A stretch of DNA of 64,000 bases, taken from contig NC_072813.1 in NCBI RefSeq assembly GCF_003013715.1, positions 558,001-622,000 on the forward strand. The letters are read 5' to 3'. The number at the start of each line of letters is the position of its first letter. Position 1 is the first letter of the stretch. The position numbers were made by a program, and so were the translations under genes. The notes below the pieces were generated by a model. The model searched no databases. It saw nothing but the letters and a program-made list of their open reading frames with translations, and was not told the DNA's origin. Positions 1-9,236 of this stretch are shown here, piece after piece. Origin of the DNA: Candidozyma auris. Its lineage: Eukaryota > Ascomycota > Pichiomycetes > Serinales > Metschnikowiaceae.

Positions 1-882
1 TAGTGATCCGAGAGGTCGGATGACTTTGTGTTTTTTTTTCCTATTCCTTTTTTTTTATTTATTTTTTTTTGTTTTAGTTTTCTTTCTCGTTATCTGCTAC
101 CTTGTCAAGCAAGCAAGTAAAGTAAGCTTCGAGGCAGTCAGCAGGATGTTGCTCTAGCAAGGATTGTTGCTCGGGTCGAGGCTAGGGCCACGCAGCAAAA
201 TCAGGAGACCTGAAAGATAGATATTAAAATAGAATAGGAAAAAAAATGATTAAAAAAAAAGGAAGGGAGCGTCTGATAGCAAATCGATGTTCCACTTCGC
301 TAGACTCTCAACAGTCAACACAACAATGAAATGACAACCCAACAAAGATGAATGCAAGTGTGCCGGGGGTCAAAGCACAGACTGGAAAAATAGTATGGGA
401 CTGGAGACGTGAGATTTGACGGAATCTGAGGAGCGAGCGGCTGCGAAGAGCATCTATATATATTGCAGGGGGAAGAGAAGTACGAGACAGGCCGGACAGG
501 CACAGGCAGACATGGAATGAGATATGCCTCAGCAACGCCAGGCATGAAATCGATACATGGGGGTTGGGGCGGGGGAGCGTGAATATGCAGCATATACGTC
601 CTCCGCACAGGGGCCCCCAGGAGACAAGGCGATGCAGAGATAATAGGACACAAACACAAACGCAAAAGGGCTGTGGGAGAGAGTCGACAATTTCTGTCCG
701 AACGGTTTAGGGGTAAGATTTGGACGAGCAACGGAGGAGTGTTCTGGAAGTGAGAATAGGACGAATTGCGAACGTGCGTTGATGCATCTGCATATTGTGT
801 GCGGCAACCGCTGCAAAGCGCTGCCTGACATGCGCTAGAACTGTGTGGGCTGAGAGGATTAGAGCAAGTTGGCGGCTTTGAG

Positions 883-903
883 TGCGTGTGCGTGTGCGTG
901 TGC
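883..903. repeat. GTGTGC microsatellite
   Basis: The stretch is a short array of the 6-bp unit GTGTGC, about three and a half copies, inside the gene-poor left region. It generates the Thr-His runs seen in the overlapping minus-strand frame, which suggests that frame is a by-product. Confidence 0.8.
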
Positions 904-1410
904 ATGGCAGCGCGTCGCATCTTTTTGCTCATAGGTTGTGTCCCCTTGCAGGAATCATTGCAGGGGAAGAATGCAGCAGAAGGCGCACGCTCTGCATGGG
1001 CTCAGAGGAAAACTATGTCCGTAGTAGGCTTCTTGGGCGGTATCGGCGACCATAGGCCGACCCAATTCAGCGGTTCCGCTCTGCTCGGGACACTTCGTTG
1101 ACATGGCAACCGGCGGGACTCCAAAGGGTCCCCTGTCTCTGTTTTGTCACTGCGCTGCCTAACCCACCCCGTTTGCCCCAGCCTTTCCCGCTTTCCAAAA
1201 GCAGTGCCCTTTAAGCCTGCCATGAGCAAGTCAGACACTCTCTGAGCTGGCCGGCTCTGGCTCCTTCTCTGCACCCTAGGTTGCTCAAGATCCTCCTCGC
1301 AATGTAGGGCGGTTAAGCGAGCGATCTCACACAGAGAAGAAAATTAATATCTTGCCGTAGTTCTTTCCCCGGGAATGTGGCTAATTGCTTGCCTTCTTGG
1401 TGTCCCCCAA

Positions 1411-1461
1411 CTGTCTTAGCTGCCTCAGCTGCCTCAGCCGCCTCAGTTGCCCCAGCTGCCC
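1411..1461. repeat. 9-bp tandem repeat, unit CTGCCTCAG
   Basis: There are five complete 9-bp units with one or a few mismatches (CTGTCTTAG, CTGCCTCAG twice, CCGCCTCAG, TTGCCCCAG) and a partial sixth. The period keeps frame, so both strands show short repeated peptides, but neither surrounding frame looks like a real gene. Confidence 0.8.
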
Positions 1462-2741
1462 GAACAAAAGAGTCGCCTACCACCCCAACTTTCATATGGA
1501 TTTTGGAGAAGTCGCTCATGACCTGCGCCATTTCCAATGGGGAGGGGCATTGATTACGACGTATTGTTTGTTTTGCGGGCTGGTACCAGCCGTCCTCAAA
1601 CCACAAAGACGTCAAGTGCCCAGGCTCAGTCCCAGAAAAGCCCAGTGCTCCAGAGACCTTGCCCTTGGAGGCGCTCGAGGTATCGCACGCTTGGTTTATG
1701 CGGTGGTTAGTTTCAAATCGCGGCCAGGAGCGAGCGCAAAATGGGAAGAAGAAGAGTCAAAGGTGGATTTCGCAGCCACCACCTCGTCAACTGCCTGGGT
1801 GGGGACACGAGACTCGGTTTTGTCTCTTGCGCTGGCCAATGGCAGCAGCGGCCTCTTGTCTACCGCCCAGCACCAGCGCCAGCGCCAGCCAACGGCTCGG
1901 TCGAAGCTGCGGTCGCTCTTGCCGACTGACAATGTGTCATTTTCTCCCCCCCAACAATGAGTTCTGACCACTTCTGAGCAGTCCTGAGCGAGCGTGCGAA
2001 CACACCCCCAAAGGGCGGTTTTGAACCACCGAGCACTGTGCTTCGAGCTCTGGGCCGCGAGCACTGGGTCACTGGAGACAGCCACGCACTGCCTGAGCAA
2101 AACGAGAAAAGGCACTTTTTGACAATCACCAATTTCCATTTCCTAGAATTTTTCCCATCACCCGTCATCTTCGCCATATCTTCCACTACAGATCTCCACA
2201 TGGAACCATTCCTTGTTGGACAATTCCATGTGTGCAAGATCCACTGACACAAGCCACTGAGGGTGCCCTTCGTTCGGTAGGAAGTTTATCGAGGCACCAT
2301 CGCACACTATTTTTTTGTGCTTTTCTTCTTCTATTTTTTATTTTCTTCCTTCCTTCGCACCAGCCTGCTGTAGAAGCCCTGCCCATTCTCACCTGGCACC
2401 ATCGCCCCTGGCCTCCTCTCTTCATGCCTCCATGCTTCTGGCCGTGCTTGGCTCGAGGCCAGAGAGACCACATGAAAAGTCGCAATTCTTTTTGGGATCA
2501 ATGCCGTCAATGCTCCATTGTTCTTTCTCGTGCTGTGCCGCCACAATGGCATTGTGGGGGGTTTTGTCCCGTATTGATGCACACCGACGCCAGACAACTG
2601 GCCCTGGCCCTGGACCGAGCGCCGTCGCACACCGCACACCGCACAGCTGCCCACGCTTGTGCTTTCTCCAGACTTCTTCTCCCCAGACAGTTTCCCTAGA
2701 CGATGGGAGTCGACGAGGGCTTCAGCTCTTTATTTTTTTAG

Positions 2742-2761
2742 TTTTTTTTTTTTTTTTTTTT
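2742..2761. repeat. Run of 20 T
   Basis: The homopolymer lies in a strongly pyrimidine-rich stretch (about 2700-2830). In yeast such dA:dT tracts usually mark nucleosome-depleted regulatory DNA. No gene is attached to it here. Confidence 0.85.
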
Positions 2762-4111
2762 ATTATTTTGCCTTTATTTTATTTTCTTCTTGGGGCTTTC
2801 TTTTCTCTTTCTTCTTTGGGTCTTTTTTGTGTCTGCAGCCTGCTTTTCTTTTGTGGGCCTGCCCGATTCCGCTCTGCTCTTGGTGTTTCACCTCCCCTCT
2901 TACTTTCTCGGTGACCTTCTCCACTGCCGGCCTCGCTGAAATATCCTGGCCACTCTTTTGCGGGCCCCCTGCCCATCTAGGCAAGGGGGCCTCTGGGGTC
3001 ATGCAGAGCCAAACCTTCTATTTTTTAGGCACAGTGCCTCCCGTGGGCGTTTTAGTCCATTAATGCCTTTTACCTGGTTTTTAGTTCATTATCTATCGCC
3101 GCCCTTTCTTGCTGCTGGCTCTTTGTCTCGGTGCGTGTGCCGAGAGCCTCACTTCCTACGCTTATCACGGACTTTTCTTCTACTAACGCTACCTCTACTA
3201 TCGTACATGACATCGGACGATCCCAAATAGCTAGTGTCCAACATTTGCGTTGAGATATTTTTTGCTACGATCTCTTTTTTGGATCTGCCTTGCGACGCTC
3301 GATGATTGTGAACGTGAGATTTGTGTTGATCGTCATGTCGCCGCGCATGGTCTCGTCGCAAAACGACATTTCATATTTTCCACTCTCTGGAAATCCAAAA
3401 AATTTAGAACCCCTAAGATAGATCGGAGAAATATTCTCAAACTTTCTTTTTATAAAAAGGAAAAAGATCATAAAAAGAAAACACCTTTTTGTGAGATTCG
3501 CTTGTCGATCTTGTGTAGATCCCTATTGTTCCCGTCCCTTAGCTTCATGATCTTCGCTTTCCACTCTTGGGGACTTATCCGATCTATGAGAATCGTCATC
3601 ATCAACGGCTCATTAGCCCCATAAAGATATTCTCCGAGGATAATCGGTTATCGAGTAATCATCGCCGACTAACCCTATGTCTGATTCCGTCCTCTGCGGA
3701 ACCTTAAAGTGTAGTGCCATGCTTACTTCGTATTGCAAGGATTCGAAAATAATCTGGCAGAAATGTCTTTTTTGTGATGTAAGTGCGGTCAATTTTTTCT
3801 TCTTTAGTTCAGATCTTGCAATTAGGCTTTCTGGGTCTATTTTCACTTTTCCGTCAGTTTCTTTTACCACAAATTTTTTCCAAGGCCACAGCACTCTGTT
3901 TCAGATTACGTGAAGCTCCTTTGCCAGTACTATTATGCTTCATTCTTTACAAATAATACACGTAGAAGCTTTCACTGTATCCATGTCGTCGTCGCAGATT
4001 CAAATCTTCGTGCAAGCTTCTCCATGGATGAATTCATTACTACAGTGAATAAGGTGGTCATTTCCTTTTCTGTTTTGGGGAATTCGGGTCGCTATATTGT
4101 ACTTAAACTTT

Positions 4112-5380
4112 CTAATTCTTCAACTTATCGCCCACAGCGTCCAAGAACTCTGTGGTTGTCACATATGACTCTCTATCGGTTCTACCACAAGCTAAGGCCA
4201 AATCCTTCGTCATCACACCGTCTTCTTGCACCACACCCACAGTGGCTTTCTCCAACTTGTGAGCAAAGTCCACAACCTCCGGAGTGCCATCCAAACGACC
4301 TCTTTGGGCGAGACCCCTGGTCCATGCAAAGATAGAAGCAATAGAGTTAGTGGATGTCTCCTTGCCCTGCTGGTGCTGTCTAAAATGCCTGGTAACTGTG
4401 CCATGAGCCGCCTCACTCTCGTAAGCCTTACCGTCGGGAGTCATCAAGGCGGAGGTCATGAGTCCCAAACTGCCAAAACCTTGGGCGACGATATCTGATT
4501 GCACATCACCATCATAGTTCTTCAATGCCATTACGAAGCCTCCCTTAGACTTGATCATCTGTGCCACCATGTCGTCAATCAATCTGTGCTCGTACCACAA
4601 ACCCTTCTCCTCGAACTGCTTAGAGTACTCTGCATCATAAATCTCTTGAAAGACATCCTTGAAGCGACCATCGTATTTCTTCAAGATGGTGTTTTTTGTG
4701 GACAAATATAACGGCAAATTCTGGCTCAAGGCCATCTTGAAAGAGGAATGAGCAAATCCTCTGATGGACTCATCAGTGTTGTACATGGCCAAGCCGACAC
4801 CCCTGTCTTTGTAATCATAAACAGTCTTGGTCACCTTCTCACCTCCATTTTTAGGGGTGAACACAAGCTCCAACTTGCCTGGTTCCTCAATCACCAAATC
4901 TGTAGCCTTGTATTGGTCTCCATGGGCATGTCTTCCAATGACAATTGGCTTCTCCCATCCTGGCACTAGACGAGGAATTCTAGGGATGATGATCGACTCT
5001 CTAAAAACAGTGCCGCCCAAGATATTCCTAATAGTACCATTGGGCGACAACCACATCTTCTTCAATTTGAACTCTGCCACACGAGCCTCATCCGGGGTAA
5101 TGGTGGCACACTTGATACCCACACCGTGCTCCTTGATGGCATTGGCAGCATCCACCGTGATCTGGTCATTGGTTTTGTCTCTGGCCTCGATACCCAAGTC
5201 GTAGTATTTTAAGTCGACGTCCAAGTATGGGTTTATCAATTTGTCTTTGATTCTTGCCCAAATGATCCTCGTCATCTCGTCACCGTCCATTTCGACCACG
5301 GGATTCTTCACTTTGATCTTACCGAGTGCTGCAGCAGACGACGAGAACGTGCGGGTATTTTTAAAACCTCTCAACATCAT
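4112..5380 (-). CDS. IDP1: Mitochondrial NADP-dependent isocitrate dehydrogenase
   Basis: The protein (422 aa) oxidatively decarboxylates isocitrate to 2-oxoglutarate and makes NADPH. It matches the eukaryotic dimeric NADP-IDH family over its full length: [13 protein letters not shown] near the start, [19 protein letters not shown] with the isocitrate-binding serine and arginines, [20 protein letters not shown] with the metal-binding aspartates, and [13 protein letters not shown] near the nucleotide site. The first 20 or so residues ([20 protein letters not shown]) are basic and hydroxylated with no acidic residue, as expected of a mitochondrial presequence, so this is the matrix isoform. The start is the first of two adjacent Met codons. 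CTG codons appear absent, as in highly expressed genes of CTG-clade yeasts. It is divergent from the spliced Cys-rich gene to its right. Confidence 0.97.
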   Translation of the reverse strand: MMLRGFKNTRTFSSSAAALGKIKVKNPVVEMDGDEMTRIIWARIKDKLINPYLDVDLKYYDLGIEARDKTNDQITVDAANAIKEHGVGIKCATITPDEARVAEFKLKKMWLSPNGTIRNILGGTVFRESIIIPRIPRLVPGWEKPIVIGRHAHGDQYKATDLVIEEPGKLELVFTPKNGGEKVTKTVYDYKDRGVGLAMYNTDESIRGFAHSSFKMALSQNLPLYLSTKNTILKKYDGRFKDVFQEIYDAEYSKQFEEKGLWYEHRLIDDMVAQMIKSKGGFVMALKNYDGDVQSDIVAQGFGSLGLMTSALMTPDGKAYESEAAHGTVTRHFRQHQQGKETSTNSIASIFAWTRGLAQRGRLDGTPEVVDFAHKLEKATVGVVQEDGVMTKDLALACGRTDRESYVTTTEFLDAVGDKLKN

Positions 5381-5760
5381 AGATGTAATGCTTTAGAGTA
5401 GTTGAAGATTAATGACTGCAACACTTACAATCGAGGAAATTTTCGGCCCGGCACCCACCGCGGGTGGCCGCTATCGGGACAGGCAACAAGTAGTGCGGAT
5501 TAGTCACCCTGGGAACAGATGTCTCAAGCAGAGACCCACACTAGAAAAGCTGTTAAGAACTAAGCAAAATTGTATATTTCTGCTTGTGTGCGTCAACTGA
5601 TCAAAATTGACTCGAACTGTTATCCTAAACATCATTTTGCGTAGTTGGTAACCCCGAGAGGGTCGTTTTTGCAGCCATCCTTGCAGGAAAGGGGGTGTGA
5701 AGATCTCTGGGTATATATAAGCTACCCGTTTTCCCTACCCAGTTTTGTGCTTTATACATC
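5381..5760. promoter_or_regulatory. Divergent promoter between IDP1 and the Cys-rich gene
   Basis: The 380-bp gap contains an imperfectly flanked inverted repeat CCACC-GCG-GGTGG at 5455-5467, an AGGGG-type (STRE-like) stretch near 5687 and a TATA element at 5710-5719. The last lies about 45 bp before the downstream ATG. No coding frame here is credible. Confidence 0.5.
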
Positions 5761-6468
5761 ATGTTTAAAGGAAACTGCTTTGTTTGCAACAGCAGCGCCG
5801 CCTGCAACCTTGTCTTCACCGCCAGCTATCGCTTGTGCGCCTCATGTCAAAGCGAAGGTTTGTTATTAACCCTTAAACCGTAGCTACCCAATCAGTAAAC
5901 GCTAACTTAGTCAGTTTCATCTCGATGTGTGCAATGCTCACTAGTCAATGAGAATGACAATTATTGCGTCGCCCACAAGGATCACGAAAAACGCTCGGAA
6001 GATCCAAGGTCTGCCCCTGTTCGGGTTACGCTCGCAACTGCCTTACATGCGATTAACGGGCTACTTTCAGAAAAAGAATGTGCTGTATACTCTTTAAAGG
6101 CTTTTCAGGCCTGTAAGGATATGAGCAACAAAAGAAAGCGACTTCCTTACGGGCTTACCAGGGCAGAGAGCTTGTTGACCGAATTGATGTACCTTCGCGT
6201 CGAAACACGGGCGTTGCGGTTGAAGAACCGCAGATTGAAGCATCAGCTCTCCTCAGCATTTCTTCCTCAGCCAAAAATACAGCATATTCATGCACCTGTT
6301 GTCATGGATTCCATGCGGAATGCCAAAAGCATGGGCGTGAACCTGGACTTGCCTCCGCTCGCGGAATCACCAAGGCTTCCTCCACTCAAGGGAAGCCCTA
6401 TCAAGATATCAGGAACGAAGTTGCCACCCCTAAAAAAGGTTTTGCTGGACATCGGGGTGTCCAAATGA
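5761..6468 (+). CDS. Unrecognised spliced cysteine-rich protein (two exons)
   Basis: I do not recognise this protein. I infer exons 5761-5857 and 5915-6468, joined across a 57-nt intron (5858-5914) with donor GTTTGT, branch point GCTAAC at 5901-5906 and acceptor TCAG. Splicing joins the frames exactly and gives 216 aa. The first 56 residues hold three CX2C pairs (C6/C9, C26/C29, C37/C40) and C50-x2-H53-x2-H56, a spacing that suggests one or two zinc ions. The middle (about 105-135) is a basic, Leu/Arg-rich probable coiled coil. The C-terminal part repeats LPPL three times. A TATA box sits about 45 bp before the ATG. The gene diverges from IDP1 and precedes the PCF11-like gene. The first CX2C-x16-CX2C block loosely recalls a GATA finger but lacks its tryptophan, so I assign no function. 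Confidence 0.75.
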
Positions 6469-6810
6469 TGCTTAAGAAAAATATCTACGAATATTCTGGG
6501 GACTACCTAGCGTATTTTCTCTTGGGAAGCTTAAGGTCTGTGGGCCCATACTTAATGGGCGTCTTGCATATAGTGCCGTTGAATTACAAAGATGGAATTA
6601 GAGGGCTCACTTTTTTCTGGTGCTACCTAATACTTCTTCTTTCTCATCAAAACTGCCCTGTTCGGCAAATCCCGCCCTGTTTAGAGCTTCTTGTTCCTAT
6701 CTGTGCTTGCTATCTTTGGTTGCTTCGTAGAACACTTCCAATTCAACCCAATCCGACTCGTGCACTCAGTGACTGGCGGCAACCCAGCACTAGCACTGTA
6801 ATTTTGTAAC
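6469..6810. other. Intergenic, 342 bp
   Basis: An open frame (6465-6809) fills this gap but has no recognisable domain and stops two bases before the next ATG. I regard it as the 3' flank of the Cys-rich gene plus the promoter of the CID gene. Confidence 0.5.
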
Positions 6811-8112
6811 ATGAGTGACGAGCCATTCAGTTCTGAGTACTTTCAGCATTTACTTACTTCGCTCACTCTTAACTCCCGTGCGCTCATTACAGAGCTTACG
6901 ACATTAGCAGAACGCCATATTGACAAGGCCAATATCATTGTGTCTCTCATTGAGGAGAGAATCTTGAAGATTCTACCGAAGTATAAGCTATACAGCTTCT
7001 ATCTCATGGACTCCATCGTCAAGAATATTGGAAACCCTTACAATTTGTTGTTTGCCAGGAACCTTCATAAGATATTCACAGAGAGCTATCTAGTGGTCAC
7101 GGACACCATCACCAGACAGCATCTTATCAATTTATTCAAAACATGGCTCACGGGCAAAACGGTGACTGGAGCAGAGGTGTTCCCGCACGAGGTACTCATG
7201 AAGATTGAGCAGTTCATCATTAAAGCAACATCATTGAATAGCTCAGGACAGGAAAATGTAAGAATCACAAGAGACACGCTTTTACGAGAGGCTAATTACA
7301 TGCTCCAGTATGTGATCGCGATGGACGAAGATCTAGAGAGGTTTGAGGAGCACGAAAAGAAGTACATCGGCCAAGCGAAGAAAGACCAAATTCGTCTTTT
7401 CCACAATATCAGAAACAAGTTGATCTTGAACATCAACAACATCAGTGAAACGGTTATGGTGAGTTCCAAAAACGAGCTTGATAAAGTTAGAGACCAATAT
7501 GCGAGCGATCTTCAGCAGATAAGGCGTGCTCTAGATGATCAGAGTTTCCAGCAGCTGGGGCTTTTTAGAGACATCATGGAACAGAAACAATGCATTCTCG
7601 AAAAAGAAAATCACAAGCACATTGAGATCAATCTCGTGCCGAAGAACTTTGATCCTGCAAAACTCTTGTCTAATGACGAGGATCTTGCATTCGATGCATA
7701 CGTGAAAGGCTGGGGCTTGCCAATCGTGAGCAAGGAAGAGGACATGATGGTTACAGAACACCACACACCACCAAAATCAGAGGATGTACCAATGGACGAT
7801 ACGTCTTTGGCTGCACAGCTTGGGCTCAATGTCACCTCGTTTAATTTCTCAGAATCCTTCTTGGGAAGCCCGAAGAACGAGCTTACACATATCACACCCA
7901 CACAGACTTCGAATAGTCACGATGAAAATGGTGACGATGATGATGATTATGGCTACGATCCAGAGCAAGCAATGAGCGACCAGGAATTTTCACTCATCAC
8001 GGGAGAGTCCTCAGAAAGCAAGGATCCGAATACATTCACTGGAAAGTCCAGTATGAAAAGACCCAGCGCCCCCGACGAGAAGGTGGTGAAACGTGTCCGG
8101 TTTGAGGTTTAG
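6811..8112 (+). CDS. PCF11-like RNA polymerase II CTD-interacting (CID) protein, short form
   Basis: Residues 1-140 match the CID of cleavage/polyadenylation factor Pcf11 (SRALITELTTLAERHID, the IEERILKILPKYKL helix, YLMDSIVKNIGNPYNLLFARNL, LINLFKTWL). Pcf11 binds the Ser2-phosphorylated polymerase II tail and acts in 3'-end cleavage and termination in the nucleus. The segment after the CID (about 145-285) is a charged, probably helical region. The tail is acidic (DDDDDYGYD) and ends in a basic stretch (KRPSAPDEKVVKRVRFEV). At 433 aa it is much shorter than S. cerevisiae Pcf11, and I find none of the C-terminal CX2C zinc fingers or a Clp1-binding segment, either in frame or in the sequence just downstream. 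It could be a reduced Pcf11 or a separate CID protein of Rtt103 type, but the CID itself resembles Pcf11 most. Confidence 0.8.
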   Translation: MSDEPFSSEYFQHLLTSLTLNSRALITELTTLAERHIDKANIIVSLIEERILKILPKYKLYSFYLMDSIVKNIGNPYNLLFARNLHKIFTESYLVVTDTITRQHLINLFKTWLTGKTVTGAEVFPHEVLMKIEQFIIKATSLNSSGQENVRITRDTLLREANYMLQYVIAMDEDLERFEEHEKKYIGQAKKDQIRLFHNIRNKLILNINNISETVMVSSKNELDKVRDQYASDLQQIRRALDDQSFQQLGLFRDIMEQKQCILEKENHKHIEINLVPKNFDPAKLLSNDEDLAFDAYVKGWGLPIVSKEEDMMVTEHHTPPKSEDVPMDDTSLAAQLGLNVTSFNFSESFLGSPKNELTHITPTQTSNSHDENGDDDDDYGYDPEQAMSDQEFSLITGESSESKDPNTFTGKSSMKRPSAPDEKVVKRVRFEV

Positions 8113-8366
8113 GGTGGTTCAAATCGAACGATAAACGGGCACCTCTCAAGCGGTTTACAACTTGAGGAGTAGATAGATTACAGATACCAAACGTCACGAC
8201 TGCAACGGCACAAGGATAATAATTACTGTAATATACATCAGCTACATCAAGATCTCATTTCTGATAGTAGAGAGTCTCACTTACATTATCCATTTCAATG
8301 AATATTTGATTTATTATATACAACCAACCGTATAAAGCAGGCGTACTAATGAAAAATGTGACCCAC

Positions 8367-8606
8367 TTAGAGGTTACCAGCTCTCTTCATGTGGACATAT
8401 GCGGTGATGAATGGGAATGAGAAGAAAAAACCAAAAGTTCCCCACCATTTCAAGGCGAATGGGATCTTGGTGTTTTTAACCTTGAAAGGCAAATTGGAAT
8501 AGAGACCAGTGGCTGGCTCACCAAAAACCTTGTTCATGGCTCTTGCGGAGGTCTGGAAGTTTCTGGAAGCTCTAGTGGTTCTCAATCCTAATCTTGTGAT
8601 CATCAT
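8367..8606 (-). CDS. COX8: Cytochrome c oxidase subunit VIII (VIIc)
   Basis: The 79-aa protein is a small nuclear-encoded subunit of complex IV in the inner mitochondrial membrane. It shows a basic presequence (MMITRLGLRTTRASRNFQTSAR), the conserved YSNLPFKVKNTKIPFAL block, and one membrane span (WGTFGFFFSFPFITAYVHMKRAG). This matches S. cerevisiae Cox8 in length and in the order NIPFKVKGRKTPYAL followed by the span. It is transcribed divergently from COX9 with 295 bp between the start codons. Confidence 0.95.
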   Translation of the reverse strand: MMITRLGLRTTRASRNFQTSARAMNKVFGEPATGLYSNLPFKVKNTKIPFALKWWGTFGFFFSFPFITAYVHMKRAGNL

Positions 8607-8754
8607 TTTAGGAGACTCTTTCGTTTTAGATGGGTTAATCTAAGTTCTTTTTCGTTAAAATCAACTCATTCGCTGGGTGAACCACCCGTACACCAGGTAT
8701 TAGAAGAGTCGCACCACTATGTGCCACTCACTATGAGCAGTGATTTCGACACCT

Positions 8755-8762
8755 CCAATTGG
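8755..8762. promoter_or_regulatory. Palindromic CCAAT box (CCAATTGG)
   Basis: The 8-bp palindrome reads CCAAT on both strands. It lies 149 bp from the COX8 start codon and 140 bp from the COX9 start codon, close to the midpoint of the divergent promoter. CCAAT is the known binding site of the Hap2/3/5 complex, which drives respiratory genes in yeasts. That it acts on both genes is inference. Confidence 0.55.
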
Positions 8763-8901
8763 CTGTTGTCGCGCTTTGCTGCCCACTTGTTGTTCCACTT
8801 TTCACTCCCATTTCTCTGACCTGCAGACAACTCTGGCCTATGGGCCCTCACAATTTCAATCTTCATCCACCTTCATCACACTCCATCAATTATTAATCAC
8901 A

Positions 8902-9090
8902 ATGTCTGCCATCGCCCCCATCACCGGTACTTTGAGAAGAAAAATCATCGCTGACATCACCATAGGATTTGGCTGTGGCTTTGTGTTGGCTGGTCTCTAC
9001 TGGCAGTACGAGCACAAGCCATTGGTCGCAAAGAGAGAGGCCTTCTACGCTAAGTTGAAGGCCGAAAAGGAAGCAGAGGACTCCGTCTGA
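8902..9090 (+). CDS. COX9: Cytochrome c oxidase subunit VIIa
   Basis: The 62-aa protein matches yeast Cox9, a small complex IV subunit with a single membrane span. It begins MSAIAPITGTLRRKIIADI (S. cerevisiae: MTIAPITGTIKRRVIMDI), continues with the hydrophobic segment IGFGCGFVLAGLYWQY and ends in a charged helix (KREAFYAKLKAEKEAE). An in-frame upstream Met at 8740 would add 54 residues with no family counterpart, so the inner ATG at 8902, preceded by AATCACA, is chosen. Like other Cox9 proteins it has no cleavable presequence. Confidence 0.95.
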   Translation: MSAIAPITGTLRRKIIADITIGFGCGFVLAGLYWQYEHKPLVAKREAFYAKLKAEKEAEDSV

Positions 9091-9236
9091 GGGCTGGCCT
9101 CACCACGACACGAGACTGCTTCTTGATAGAAAAGCTAGCGGTTGCATACTGTGCTATACATCATCCATCTCTATTCCTTTGCATCAATAAACGATTATAA
9201 TCCTGAGAATGATGTTGTCAATCTGTAGTTGAGCGT

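Larger units (their letters stand above)
1..4111. other. 4.1-kb gene-poor region at the left edge
   Basis: No open reading frame here resembles a protein I know. The frames present (up to about 205 codons) are low-complexity or Cys/Ser/Pro-biased and overlap each other on both strands. The stretch has many pyrimidine and T tracts, a GT-rich microsatellite near 883-903, a 9-bp tandem repeat at 1411-1461 and a run of 20 T at 2742-2761. About 1000-2700 looks GC-richer and 3200-4111 AT-richer, by eye. It may be the long upstream region or untranslated leader of a gene beyond the left edge, or hold a non-coding RNA. A regional centromere is a weaker alternative because the region is not uniformly AT-rich. 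Confidence 0.6.

Noticed and set aside
315..932. 205-codon minus frame with Thr-His repeats
   Set aside because: The repeats come from the GTGTGC microsatellite, the rest is Ser/Pro/Cys-rich without a domain, and other frames overlap it on both strands.
1385..1960. 191-codon plus frame with Leu-Ser-Cys repeats
   Set aside because: It is driven by the 9-bp repeat, has no recognisable domain and overlaps equally open frames on both strands.
1..4111. Regional centromere
   Set aside because: Much of the stretch (about 1000-2700) looks GC-rich, whereas centromeres of related yeasts are GC troughs. Kept only as a weak alternative.
6465..6809. 114-codon plus frame between the Cys-rich gene and the CID gene
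   Set aside because: It overlaps the previous stop, ends two bases before the next ATG and has no family features. It is probably promoter DNA.
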